Source of the DNA: Gracilaria caudata
Lineage: Eukaryota > Rhodophyta > Florideophyceae > Gracilariales > Gracilariaceae
Direction: 5' to 3'
Length of the DNA: 15,525 nt
Assembly: GCA_030374735.1 (NCBI GenBank)
Contig: JASCIV010000631.1
Span: 1-15,525 of the forward strand
Below are positions 8,261 through 15,218 of the stretch, in pieces. The notes under the pieces are model-generated. The model did not search any database. It was not told the DNA's origin and saw nothing but the letters and a program-made list of their open reading frames with translations. Each line of letters opens with the position of its first letter. Position 1 is the stretch's first letter. A program made the translations under genes and the position numbers.

Positions 8261-8830
8261 CTATACGGTAAACTTCAGGCACCTGGTTTCTTGATGCACT
8301 TCATTGCATTTCACGGAGCAGAACCGTGTGAAGCATCTTGTACAAGTATAGGGTGCGGCATATCCACAGGTTGAACAAAAGTAACGAGGAGGACGAGAGC
8401 TGGGTGATACAATCATTTGTGCCCATGCCACCATCTTGCTTGGACGGGCAGATAAGTTTTCTTCTTCAATAGCCAAATGAGTGGGTTTGTTCCAGCGTTC
8501 GATTCCAACCCCCTTCCCTTCCGCACGATTATCCTTAAGCCCACGCTGGCGCCTTCGCTGTTTTCGCTTTCGTGTTCGCGTGGATCTCTTCTTGCCAGCC
8601 ATCTCTTCCTCAGACTCCATACCTGGTTCGTATTCATCCTCACCCTCCAGGAGAATTGCTTCCTGTTCAGCGGCATAGTTATCATTTTCAAGAGCTTGAA
8701 GACGTCGATTTCGAGCCTCTTGAATGACAGAGAAGTCTACATGTTTGACACGATTTGCAACTTCTCGCTTACGTTTTCCTCGTGTGCTTGTCTCCTCGGG
8801 TTTTGAAACGCTGTTTTTAAGCGACGTCAT
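8261..8830 (-). CDS. SWC6: ZNHIT1/SWC6-type HIT zinc finger protein (SWR1/SRCAP complex)
   Basis: A 189-residue protein from an ATG at 8830. The C-terminus is a complete HIT zinc finger: Cys152-x2-Cys155-x7-Cys163-x2-Cys166-x4-Cys171-x3-Cys175-x3-His179-x4-Cys184, ending HQETRCLKFTV, almost the exact ending of human ZNHIT1. Near the N-terminus, RNRRLQALENDNY (residues 40-52) matches the conserved ZNHIT1 helix that contacts the remodeller. Between them lie acidic (60-77) and strongly basic (79-104) stretches that fit nuclear, chromatin-associated work. ZNHIT1, yeast Vps71/Swc6 and plant SWC6 are subunits of the SWR1/SRCAP remodeller that exchanges H2A for H2A.Z. Human ZNHIT1 has 154 residues, so the acidic-basic middle is an expansion. 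There are no introns. The symbol is by homology. Confidence 0.93.
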   Translation of the reverse strand: MTSLKNSVSKPEETSTRGKRKREVANRVKHVDFSVIQEARNRRLQALENDNYAAEQEAILLEGEDEYEPGMESEEEMAGKKRSTRTRKRKQRRRQRGLKDNRAEGKGVGIERWNKPTHLAIEEENLSARPSKMVAWAQMIVSPSSRPPRYFCSTCGYAAPYTCTRCFTRFCSVKCNEVHQETRCLKFTV

Positions 8831-9637
8831 TCGTAGATGCTAGATGAGAAGCCTCGCTGCTGAACGTCGCCCGGAAGTGCTCGTGTACAGCAAGTATCGA
8901 AGGTTTGCAGAATCCCTGCAGGGAATTCTGTGTCCAACAAGCCCTTTTCCGATATATGCCTGGCAACCGTACAAGGATTATCCTTGAAGGATATAATATT
9001 GATACCCTTCTCGTAACCTACGTAGGCTGACTTCTTGTTACTTTGCTCTTCGCTTGTAAGAAAATGTTCGAATGCGTAATGTTCACAATGAAGGAAAACG
9101 TTCTCAGCGCAACGGTTGGCACACACTGCCAGCAACACGAGGCTCGAAAAGTCCTCAATGCACATGTTTCCAACGGCGCAACTGGCGGAAGCATCTCCTA
9201 CAGTTGTCAACGTCACTCAGCTTAGCTTTCGGCCAAATTTCGTAACAGCATCTTCAGTGATCATTTGAAAATAAAAATTCAAGTCTGTGCGTTCCTCGCG
9301 GAGTTCAACACACCTTCATCAGCGCACCCCGACTTGGGCGGCTTGCAGCTCGGATGCTAGAACACGCAAGCGGAACCACAAGGGTACTCGAAGGCGTATG
9401 CATGGAATCCCACTCAAAATCCGGAGTTGCCAAGAAAAGTACTCAGACTGTGTTCCAACAAGACCTGAGTCGCATTGCATGCTCTGGCGCGGAATCGTCT
9501 GAACCCTTCGACCTTCAGGACACGGTGTAACTTGGTGCATATCTTCTAGGCATTCTGTGCAACAGACCAAATTAGCCCCATTGACTCTTTCCTTTCGCGA
9601 AAAGAATCTCCAACGTTGATATACACTGTTTCCTAGA
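8831..9637. other. Divergent intergenic region between ZNHIT1 and the RING-UBC gene
   Basis: Both flanking genes point outward, so these 807 bp must hold two promoters or a shared one. I see no clear TATAAA within 100 bp of either ATG. A minus-strand frame (ATG at 9165, stop 8827-8829) overlaps the ZNHIT1 ATG in an ATGA arrangement, but it has no recognised family. Confidence 0.5.
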
Positions 9638-12601
9638 ATGTCGAATTCCGAGGTCATCTCCGAACCGGTCGCTCAGATTATAAACGGGTTGCTTACATCT
9701 GTTTTTGATAACGTCGGAGGACATGGTACTGTTGCAGTGATAGACCTAGAAAACGAGCCGCAAGTGGTGAAGAGCGATGACGACGACGATGAAATTGAAA
9801 TTGTTTCAGAGCAGATTACTCATCCGATTCGGAACCCTAGTAGCTGTCTTTACGCCGAAACGGTTGATGTTGATCTTTTGGGAGATATGGACGTGCAACT
9901 ACCGGATCCTCCCCCCTTACCGCAGGAGAAGAGTGTGCCAGAGGACGCCATTGATGTTGACACTCTAGATACTGCCGAAGCACCAACAGCACCATCTTCA
10001 CTGCAACCATCTGTTATTCCTGTTGGACCCCCACCGGCCCCTAAGGAAAACGTCCCCGATATTGTCGAGTGTTTCTCCTCCGACCCAGGAGGCCCTGGGT
10101 ATCTGTATAACTCCAAGTGTCACGGTTGTGACGCAGCTTTGCTCAAGCCACGGCCTTTGGCACGCTGCAAGCACTTTCTTTGTGCATTATGTCGTATGCG
10201 GGCAGTGACGAACTTGTCCGGAAAAGAAAACCCCGTGGCTAGCGAAATGCGTAAGCTACCTGTATGTGTCGTTCCCCGCTGTGGAGCGCCTCTTTCTAAT
10301 ATTGAAGCCCTAGAGGCTCTAGCTCCAGACGTCGCCGATTCAGCGTTTCAAAATGCACACCAGGCTTTCTGCAGCTGGACCGAGGCCACTCCTGAGAACG
10401 ATGTAACAGGAGCAGCGAACGTTGAATTTGCGCCATATGCAGATTCATGTCCTTACACAGTATCCTCAAAGAAAGGTGAAGAATATGTGGTTGACGCGAC
10501 AACAAACCCTGATTCTCTTCTTGAGGATGACTTTGCCACTGCAGTAAACCCGTTGTGGGTTTGGGATAGCGAGCATAAGTCTTGTACAACAGGAGAAGGT
10601 GCTTGGCTCTGCGTAGCATGTGGTGAATATGAGAAGCCCAGACTGGACACTGTTCCCACAGCTGCTTCCTCTCCCAACGAAGTGTCAGATAATGAAGCAT
10701 TAGATGTCCCAACTCACCCTCACTGTGCGTACGCAAGAGCGCTCGCTGTCCTTGAATACATAAGATCTCTGACAGACGCCAAAGAAGACCGTTCGGCTTC
10801 CCATTCGAAGTCTAAGCGCTCAAAGCGCTCTACGCCAAAGAAATCTTCAAAATCTCGAAAGAGATACAGAAGTGTCTCCTCCGTTCAAGCCAGTAAGAGA
10901 CAAAAGACGGGGTTTGCAAAAGGAACCGGATACGCTGGTAAGAAAGGTTCCGAGTGGAAGGGGGTGAGTCATAAAATGCTCAAGGAGAAAAATCGCGTCG
11001 ACAATGAAGTAGCGTTCTGGCTGAGACGTTTACGATGCGTATTCCTCATAGGAAGCGAAGGACTACATACCTGGCCGGGATTCATGCGCATCCTTCTCAA
11101 AGAGTTCAAACTAGTTGATCAGCTGGCTTTTATTCTCATCAATGAAAGTATCATGGATGTACAAGAACGAATACCGGTCTTTGTTTCCGCATTGCGGGTG
11201 GTGCACGCGATGACGGAATCACCGCAGTTGCGCTCTTTAATTCTCTACCCGATTGGCGGGGCGACGGGTCGGAGCATTGCGGAGCTCGTACAGTCTTTGT
11301 CTCAACAGGCTGCGTTCTTCACAACTGGTGCTGGGGACGATAGTCTTCCGGCACATACAGCGGTATTAATCAAACAGATTAGGCGTTGCATTCGCGTGAT
11401 CAATCGACATGGTCTTCTGGACAAACCTATCGGTGCCGTCGACGCTTCGACGGTAGATCTTGATGTAACTCCAGCCCAGCAGAATGGAAATGAAGAAAGC
11501 AATGCCAAACTGAACTTATACGGAGAAAACGCTGCGGATTTGCACGTTCAAGCGGATCTCTTCGAGGAAGACAAAGAAGCTTACATTCGAGAGATGCGCC
11601 AACATCAGTTCAAGGCCGTGCCGGGGCTTATCAAATCCAGCACTTTCAAGTCAAAGGCAGAAAAATACGATCTGCAAGGCGCCCCACACCCAGGCCGACA
11701 GAGAAGAATTGCAAGTGAAGTGGCCTCTCTGTTACCTAGTCTACCCTTGAGCTGGTCGTCTTCGATTCTCCTCCGTGTGGACGAGGATAGATACGACATT
11801 CTTCGTGCGTGTATATTCGGCCCTGAAGATACTCCGTATGATTCTGGGGCTTTTGTGTTTGATATCTACCTTCCGTTGGACTATCCAATCAATCCGCCGA
11901 GGTTCAATCTTTTGACGACAGGCGCCGGGAAAGTTAGATTCAACCCAAATCTGTACAGCAACGGGAAAGTTTGTCTATCATTGCTTGGCACTTGGAGTGG
12001 GCCCTCTTGGAATCAATCGTCTACGATTCTTCAGGTGCTGGTTTCAATTCAAAGTCTCATTTTCGTCGCTGACCCGTACTTCAATGAGCCGGGTTACGAA
12101 TCGCAAATAGGCACGGCAGAAGGAAAGAAATCGAGTGAGCTTTACAACTCAAGAATCAGATACCACTCAGCTTTTCATGCGATTCAAACTCAGATTCGAA
12201 ACCCACCAGCCGAGTTTGCGGATGGCATCTCCACCCATTTCCGGTTGAAGCGCAAGTACATAAAGAGCAAGCTGTCGCGATGGTTTCCCAGTGCGGCCGA
12301 GGGCGCCAGTGAAGAGAACGCTGGAGGAAATCCAAACGCAAGAGGCCCTTATAACATGCATGTCACGGCGGACCCAATATTGCAATCTCTCCAAATGGTG
12401 TTGGCAAACACATCGTCAAGTGCAGTGGCGCATGCCAGCAACCAGCACAAGCAAAACTTGGCCCATTTTGCGGGTTATGAACCGGGGCGGAATTATAGAT
12501 CGTCTACTTCAATGACAAGCGCAAACCTAAAACGCATTTTCGAGGACTTGGATGCTTGTGCATCAGAAACACCTCGAGGACATGTTGCTGCTGCTCTCTA
12601 A
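9638..12601 (+). CDS. RING finger plus BIRC6-like ubiquitin-conjugating (UBC) protein
   Basis: A 987-residue intronless protein. The N-terminus (1-145) is acidic, with SUMO-interaction-like cores VIDL (34-37), DDDDDEIEIV (47-56), VDVDL (76-80) and IDVDTL (105-110). A C3HC4 RING-like finger follows: Cys161-x2-Cys164-x12-Cys177-x-His179-x2-Cys182-x2-Cys185-x24-Cys210-x4-Cys215. A second possible zinc site has Cys316, Cys325-x2-Cys328 and HPHC (360-363). Residues 385-425 are a Lys/Ser/Arg-rich stretch, probably a nuclear localisation signal. A helical region (455-595) leads to the UBC domain (about 687-855), which has FDIYLPLDYPINPP, FNPNLYSNGKVCLSLLGTW with catalytic Cys779, and LVSIQSLIFVADPYFNEPGY. 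These UBC motifs match the BIRC6/BRUCE group more closely than UBE2O or PHO2. It should accept ubiquitin from E1 and could transfer it without a separate E3. The BIR domain and most of BIRC6's length are absent. Confidence 0.9.
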   Translation: MSNSEVISEPVAQIINGLLTSVFDNVGGHGTVAVIDLENEPQVVKSDDDDDEIEIVSEQITHPIRNPSSCLYAETVDVDLLGDMDVQLPDPPPLPQEKSVPEDAIDVDTLDTAEAPTAPSSLQPSVIPVGPPPAPKENVPDIVECFSSDPGGPGYLYNSKCHGCDAALLKPRPLARCKHFLCALCRMRAVTNLSGKENPVASEMRKLPVCVVPRCGAPLSNIEALEALAPDVADSAFQNAHQAFCSWTEATPENDVTGAANVEFAPYADSCPYTVSSKKGEEYVVDATTNPDSLLEDDFATAVNPLWVWDSEHKSCTTGEGAWLCVACGEYEKPRLDTVPTAASSPNEVSDNEALDVPTHPHCAYARALAVLEYIRSLTDAKEDRSASHSKSKRSKRSTPKKSSKSRKRYRSVSSVQASKRQKTGFAKGTGYAGKKGSEWKGVSHKMLKEKNRVDNEVAFWLRRLRCVFLIGSEGLHTWPGFMRILLKEFKLVDQLAFILINESIMDVQERIPVFVSALRVVHAMTESPQLRSLILYPIGGATGRSIAELVQSLSQQAAFFTTGAGDDSLPAHTAVLIKQIRRCIRVINRHGLLDKPIGAVDASTVDLDVTPAQQNGNEESNAKLNLYGENAADLHVQADLFEEDKEAYIREMRQHQFKAVPGLIKSSTFKSKAEKYDLQGAPHPGRQRRIASEVASLLPSLPLSWSSSILLRVDEDRYDILRACIFGPEDTPYDSGAFVFDIYLPLDYPINPPRFNLLTTGAGKVRFNPNLYSNGKVCLSLLGTWSGPSWNQSSTILQVLVSIQSLIFVADPYFNEPGYESQIGTAEGKKSSELYNSRIRYHSAFHAIQTQIRNPPAEFADGISTHFRLKRKYIKSKLSRWFPSAAEGASEENAGGNPNARGPYNMHVTADPILQSLQMVLANTSSSAVAHASNQHKQNLAHFAGYEPGRNYRSSTSMTSANLKRIFEDLDACASETPRGHVAAAL

Positions 12602-12689
12602 CTTGGGAGCCTTAAAAAAGCTTCGCAAGGGGGAAGGAAAGGTGAACTATGTGGCCCGTTCCACTATACTCGCAAGTGTTTCAAAGTAA

Positions 12690-12695
12690 AATAAA
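12690..12695 (+). terminator. Candidate polyadenylation signal of the RING-UBC gene
   Basis: AATAAA lies 89 bp past the TAA stop at 12599-12601, a normal distance for a cleavage and polyadenylation signal, inside the 233-bp convergent gap with RMI2. A T-rich tract (plus strand, 12801-12817) further on could serve RMI2 from the other strand. Confidence 0.45.
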
Positions 12696-12834
12696 AACTG
12701 CCCACCCAAGCGATAGTCGTATAACTGAACAGTTGTTCATCATCAATAACATCGAAGACAAATGAGCAAAGCTTGAGGTTGTTCACTCTTGCAGCAGAGC
12801 GTTTTTTTTCTTTTTTGGTTGTGTAACAACATTA

Positions 12835-13317
12835 CTATACAGGCTTGGGAGGGTGTACTATCTGCACGTCACTCGCATCTTCGCCTCTGTATTGCTTCTC
12901 CTCCGAGGTTAGAAAAGCATCGACGACTTCAAGATGCCACATGCTTTCCATCATAACGCCCAATGAAGAGAGGTTTCTCAATGTAGTAGCGCGTAATCCC
13001 AGCCGATAGCCTTTGTATCGACCGGCAGTTTCGCCGACCACAAGCACATAGTCACCAACGTTGAGAGTGGACGCCTCGGATGCAATATCTCTTCTGGTTT
13101 GGTTTGAGAGGTCTATGCGCGCAATTGCAGAGCCGTCATCAATGGCGATTTGATCTTTTCCCATCCATACTACAACACCCTGTATCCATACCACTGTTTT
13201 CTTCGGAAGTAGACGCGCATGACGCACAAGACATTTGGTTGCGGGGGCTGACGGTTCAGAGGAAGTGAGGCTTGTTCTGGCAGAAGAAGAGGCGGATCTA
13301 CTGCCGGACGCAGACAT
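12835..13317 (-). CDS. RMI2: RMI2-type OB-fold subunit of the BLM-TOP3-RMI dissolvasome
   Basis: A 160-residue protein from an ATG at 13317, the only ATG in a frame open upstream to a stop near 13480. After a serine-rich, probably disordered leader (1-25), one OB-fold fills residues 30-137: KTVVWIQGVVV (40-50) is the first strand pair, followed by DDGSAIARIDL (60-70), VGDYVLVVGE (87-96), and MMESMWHLEVVDAF (122-135). The ESMWxLEVxD motif and the preceding VW.QG strand match human RMI2 (147 residues) closely. RMI2 pairs with the C-terminal OB-fold of RMI1 to stabilise the RecQ helicase-topoisomerase III complex that dissolves double Holliday junctions without crossing over. No introns are seen. 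The gene converges on the RING-UBC gene across 233 bp. Confidence 0.88.
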   Translation of the reverse strand: MSASGSRSASSSARTSLTSSEPSAPATKCLVRHARLLPKKTVVWIQGVVVWMGKDQIAIDDGSAIARIDLSNQTRRDIASEASTLNVGDYVLVVGETAGRYKGYRLGLRATTLRNLSSLGVMMESMWHLEVVDAFLTSEEKQYRGEDASDVQIVHPPKPV

Positions 13318-13487
13318 GTAGGTGTTTACGCCCTGTGATGATTGCTGCGGCGCACACGAAGATGGCCGCGCTTGAGCGCAGTCAGAGATTGCTTTGGTGG
13401 AAAAGTGTGCAGTAGACCATTGGTGTTGAGCAGGTTCGACTGCTTTGGAACGAAGAGCAGGTTGAAGGAACTTTAGGCGCTATTCTG

Positions 13488-13540
13488 CACGGCATCTGTG
13501 TAGTACGAAGTGAGTACTACGCACTGCGTACTACGCCGTG
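13488..13540. repeat. Nested inverted repeat with three GTAGTAC/GTACTAC copies
   Basis: CACGGC (13488-13493) pairs with GCCGTG (13535-13540). Inside, GTAGTAC (13500-13506) can pair with GTACTAC at 13514-13520 or at 13528-13534. The three heptamers start 14 bases apart. Pairing with the outer copy gives a 13-bp stem with a 6-base bulge. It lies upstream of both RMI2 (minus) and the gene at 13818 (plus). Confidence 0.7.
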
Positions 13541-13619
13541 TGTACGATGAGGGTATCTTACAGTACAGTAGCGTTCTACCCTTGTATGTCTTTTGTGAAT
13601 TCAAACGCAAGCAGATGCG

Positions 13620-13702
13620 GTGTTCCGAGTTTTGTCCCGCCCAGATGCAATGCGTCTGCGATGCAATGCGTCTACGTCTGGGCGGGACAAAACTCGGAAC
13701 AC
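13620..13702. repeat. Perfect 26-bp inverted repeat with tandem-repeat loop
   Basis: Bases 13620-13645 are the exact reverse complement of 13677-13702, separated by a 31-base loop. Imperfect pairing continues outward: AGATGCG (13613-13619) against CGCATCT (13709-13715). Across the loop, a 16-bp unit starting GATGCAATGCGTCT is tandemly duplicated (13644-13659 and 13660-13675, differing at one base). The structure lies about 70 bp upstream of the TATA box at 13774. It could be a small inverted-repeat element, a hairpin RNA source or a cruciform regulatory site. Confidence 0.9.
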
Positions 13703-13773
13703 AACGCTCGCATCTCCGCTCCATTAACCATCGATCGCCACTTCCTCCGTGGTGGTGTACATTCGTTGTGTAT

Positions 13774-13780
13774 TATAAAT
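13774..13780 (+). promoter_or_regulatory. TATA box upstream of the coiled-coil gene
   Basis: TATAAAT at 13774-13780, in an AT-rich setting, begins 44 bp before the ATG at 13818. That predicts a transcription start near 13805 and a very short 5' leader. Confidence 0.55.
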
Positions 13781-13817
13781 TCGAACACCATCCTACGCTT
13801 GCTTGAAATTAAGTGTC

Positions 13818-14723
13818 ATGGGCAACGAACCGTCAACACCTTTGAAGGAACGGCTGCTCACTTGCGAGGAAATTCTTTCTGATCTCGCAACAAAAGAGGA
13901 GGCTAAGTTACTAGAGAAGGCTGCGCAGTTGGAACTGCAGCTACACGTACTTGAAAATCGTCCAGGCGAAAGATTCTATTATTAGCGCTACGGAGGTCTC
14001 AGATCAAGAGTGGAAACGGCACGCCGATTGGCACATAAGGATAACTTAGAGCGCAGAGTCTTGCAGACCGAGCGTGACATATGTACAAGCTGCGCAGGAC
14101 AAACGTGCCCATGAACTTGGGTCGAATATGCAGGCCTGCGAATATGGAAGCGGGTGCCGGAATTCCATGAGGTGAGGAATCCCGCGAAGCGGAAGAAAAT
14201 TGAGAGCGAACTGCTCGAGGCGTTTGTGGACCCGTTTACAGAGAGGAGTGAGGAAGCCGAGCTTCACACAGCGGAAACAAAAGCTATGCTACAAGGAGGT
14301 ATGAATCACTGCGGAGGCGTTGGTTTGATATACAAAAGGAAGCGGATAATGAACAGAGCCTCCCAAATTCTCGAGAGAACCAATGGTCAATCGCCAAAAG
14401 TCCAGCAACACAGTGACAATCGCAGACGCGCCACAGGCATTCACGACAACGTGCCACAAGCTATACCGACAGAGTTGCTCATTGATGCGAGTTTCATCAA
14501 GCTCCAAAAACATTGGAAAACCCACGACAAAGTACAAGCCGTAAAACACAGAGCCAATTGTGACAAAGGCTCGACGGTCATCCACAGCGTACAACGGAAA
14601 ATGCTGAATGGACACGGCCTCAAACACAGCGGTAAAATAAGAAAGAAGAAAGATTGCGAAACACCACACCGTCGTTCTCACATATCGCGGAAACTGATGA
14701 ATGCAGAACGAAAGTCGCCGTAA
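13818..14723 (+). CDS. Coiled-coil protein gene interrupted by two stops (tiny introns or decay)
   Basis: From the ATG at 13818, one frame reads as charged helical protein almost to the CPI1 gene but crosses a TAG (13983-13985) and a TGA (14112-14114). The first 55 residues begin MGNEPST, which fits an N-myristoylation signal (Gly2, Ser6), and continue as a coiled coil around EEAKLLEKAAQLELQL. After each stop, coding-like sequence resumes in the same frame (RVETARRLAHKDNLERRV; then RKKIESELLEAFVDPFTE). Two GT...AG segments, 13947-13985 (39 nt) and 14083-14133 (51 nt), each hold one stop, keep the frame if removed, and share a GTAC start. Spliced, the frame would give about 271 residues, but its last 434 bp run antisense to CPI1, so the true 3' end is unsure. 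Otherwise it is a pseudogene. No family is recognised. Confidence 0.4.
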
Positions 14724-15218
14724 CAACAAACTCGCAAAGTTGAAATAGAACGTAAAGTAAAAGAAGGTACAAGTGAAACAAACAAGCGGCACGTCATTGA
14801 AGCGATGCGCATCAAACAAATACCTCGCTCCCAACAACTGGTAAAAGTAATGCGTCCAAAAGTAGTTGCCATAAAACCCAAACACAGCAATCCAAACCGT
14901 GCCCTTCACCCAAAAGCGCTCCCAAAGCGTGCGCGCGCGGTCCTCCTCGCACGGAAACAGCAGCGGAAGCACGAAACCAGGCAAACATCCCGCCAGAGAA
15001 ATGAGAAGGTATGCATTTCTTTCGCACGATTTGTACAACGGCGTGCCCAACACAAGCACCAGCAGCACAAACACGGACGAAGGTGCCCATATCAACGACA
15101 ACTTCTCGTAGTACGCGCGCGACGCATCGCGCGAAAACCACAGCGAGTGTGGCGTGCTCACGGGCGGTGGCCGCTTTTGCGCCGCTTTGGAGGGTACTTT
15201 GAAGCTTTGTTTCACCAT
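14289..15218 (-). CDS. CPI1: Cycloeucalenol cycloisomerase (cyclopropyl sterol isomerase)
   Basis: A 309-residue membrane protein from an ATG at 15218. The frame is open to 15347, but only from a GTG, which would be unusual in a nuclear gene. It matches plant CPI1 (about 280 residues) along its length: RFWVKGTVWI (101-110), the signature FYGNYFWTHYFYQLLGA (115-131), FNDVPLVCFTC (140-150), FASLLLRRL (161-169), VFYGLYFVVGFPMFLELDE (224-242) and LLDFWRL (271-277). Hydrophobic segments lie near residues 43-62, 71-89, 107-124, 146-165, 186-204, 220-238 and 258-275, consistent with an endoplasmic reticulum protein. The enzyme opens the 9,19-cyclopropane ring of cycloeucalenol to give obtusifoliol in the cycloartenol branch of sterol synthesis. 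The first 25 residues and the last 30 are extra to the plant form. It faces the coiled-coil gene. Confidence 0.93.
   Translation of the reverse strand: MVKQSFKVPSKAAQKRPPPVSTPHSLWFSRDASRAYYEKLSLIWAPSSVFVLLVLVLGTPLYKSCERNAYLLISLAGCLPGFVLPLLFPCEEDRARTLWERFWVKGTVWIAVFGFYGNYFWTHYFYQLLGARYLFDAHRFNDVPLVCFTCTFFYFTFYFNFASLLLRRLSFCIHQFPRYVRTTVWCFAIFLLSYFTAVFEAVSIQHFPLYAVDDRRAFVTIGSVFYGLYFVVGFPMFLELDETRINEQLCRYSLWHVVVNACGASAIVTVLLDFWRLTIGSLENLGGSVHYPLPFVYQTNASAVIHTSL

Noticed and set aside
8827..9165. Minus-strand frame (112 residues from an ATG) overlapping the ZNHIT1 start as ATGA
   Set aside because: The longer frame starts at GTG, the protein matches no family I know, and the region is where the ZNHIT1 promoter should be. 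ATGA overlap has no special meaning in a nuclear genome.
9319..9657. Minus-strand frame with ATG overlapping the RING-UBC start
   Set aside because: It runs antisense into the start of a well-supported gene and across its promoter, with no recognisable motif.
13420..13450. GGTTCGAC sequence resembling a tRNA T-arm
   Set aside because: No matching acceptor stem, D-arm or anticodon arm could be found around it.
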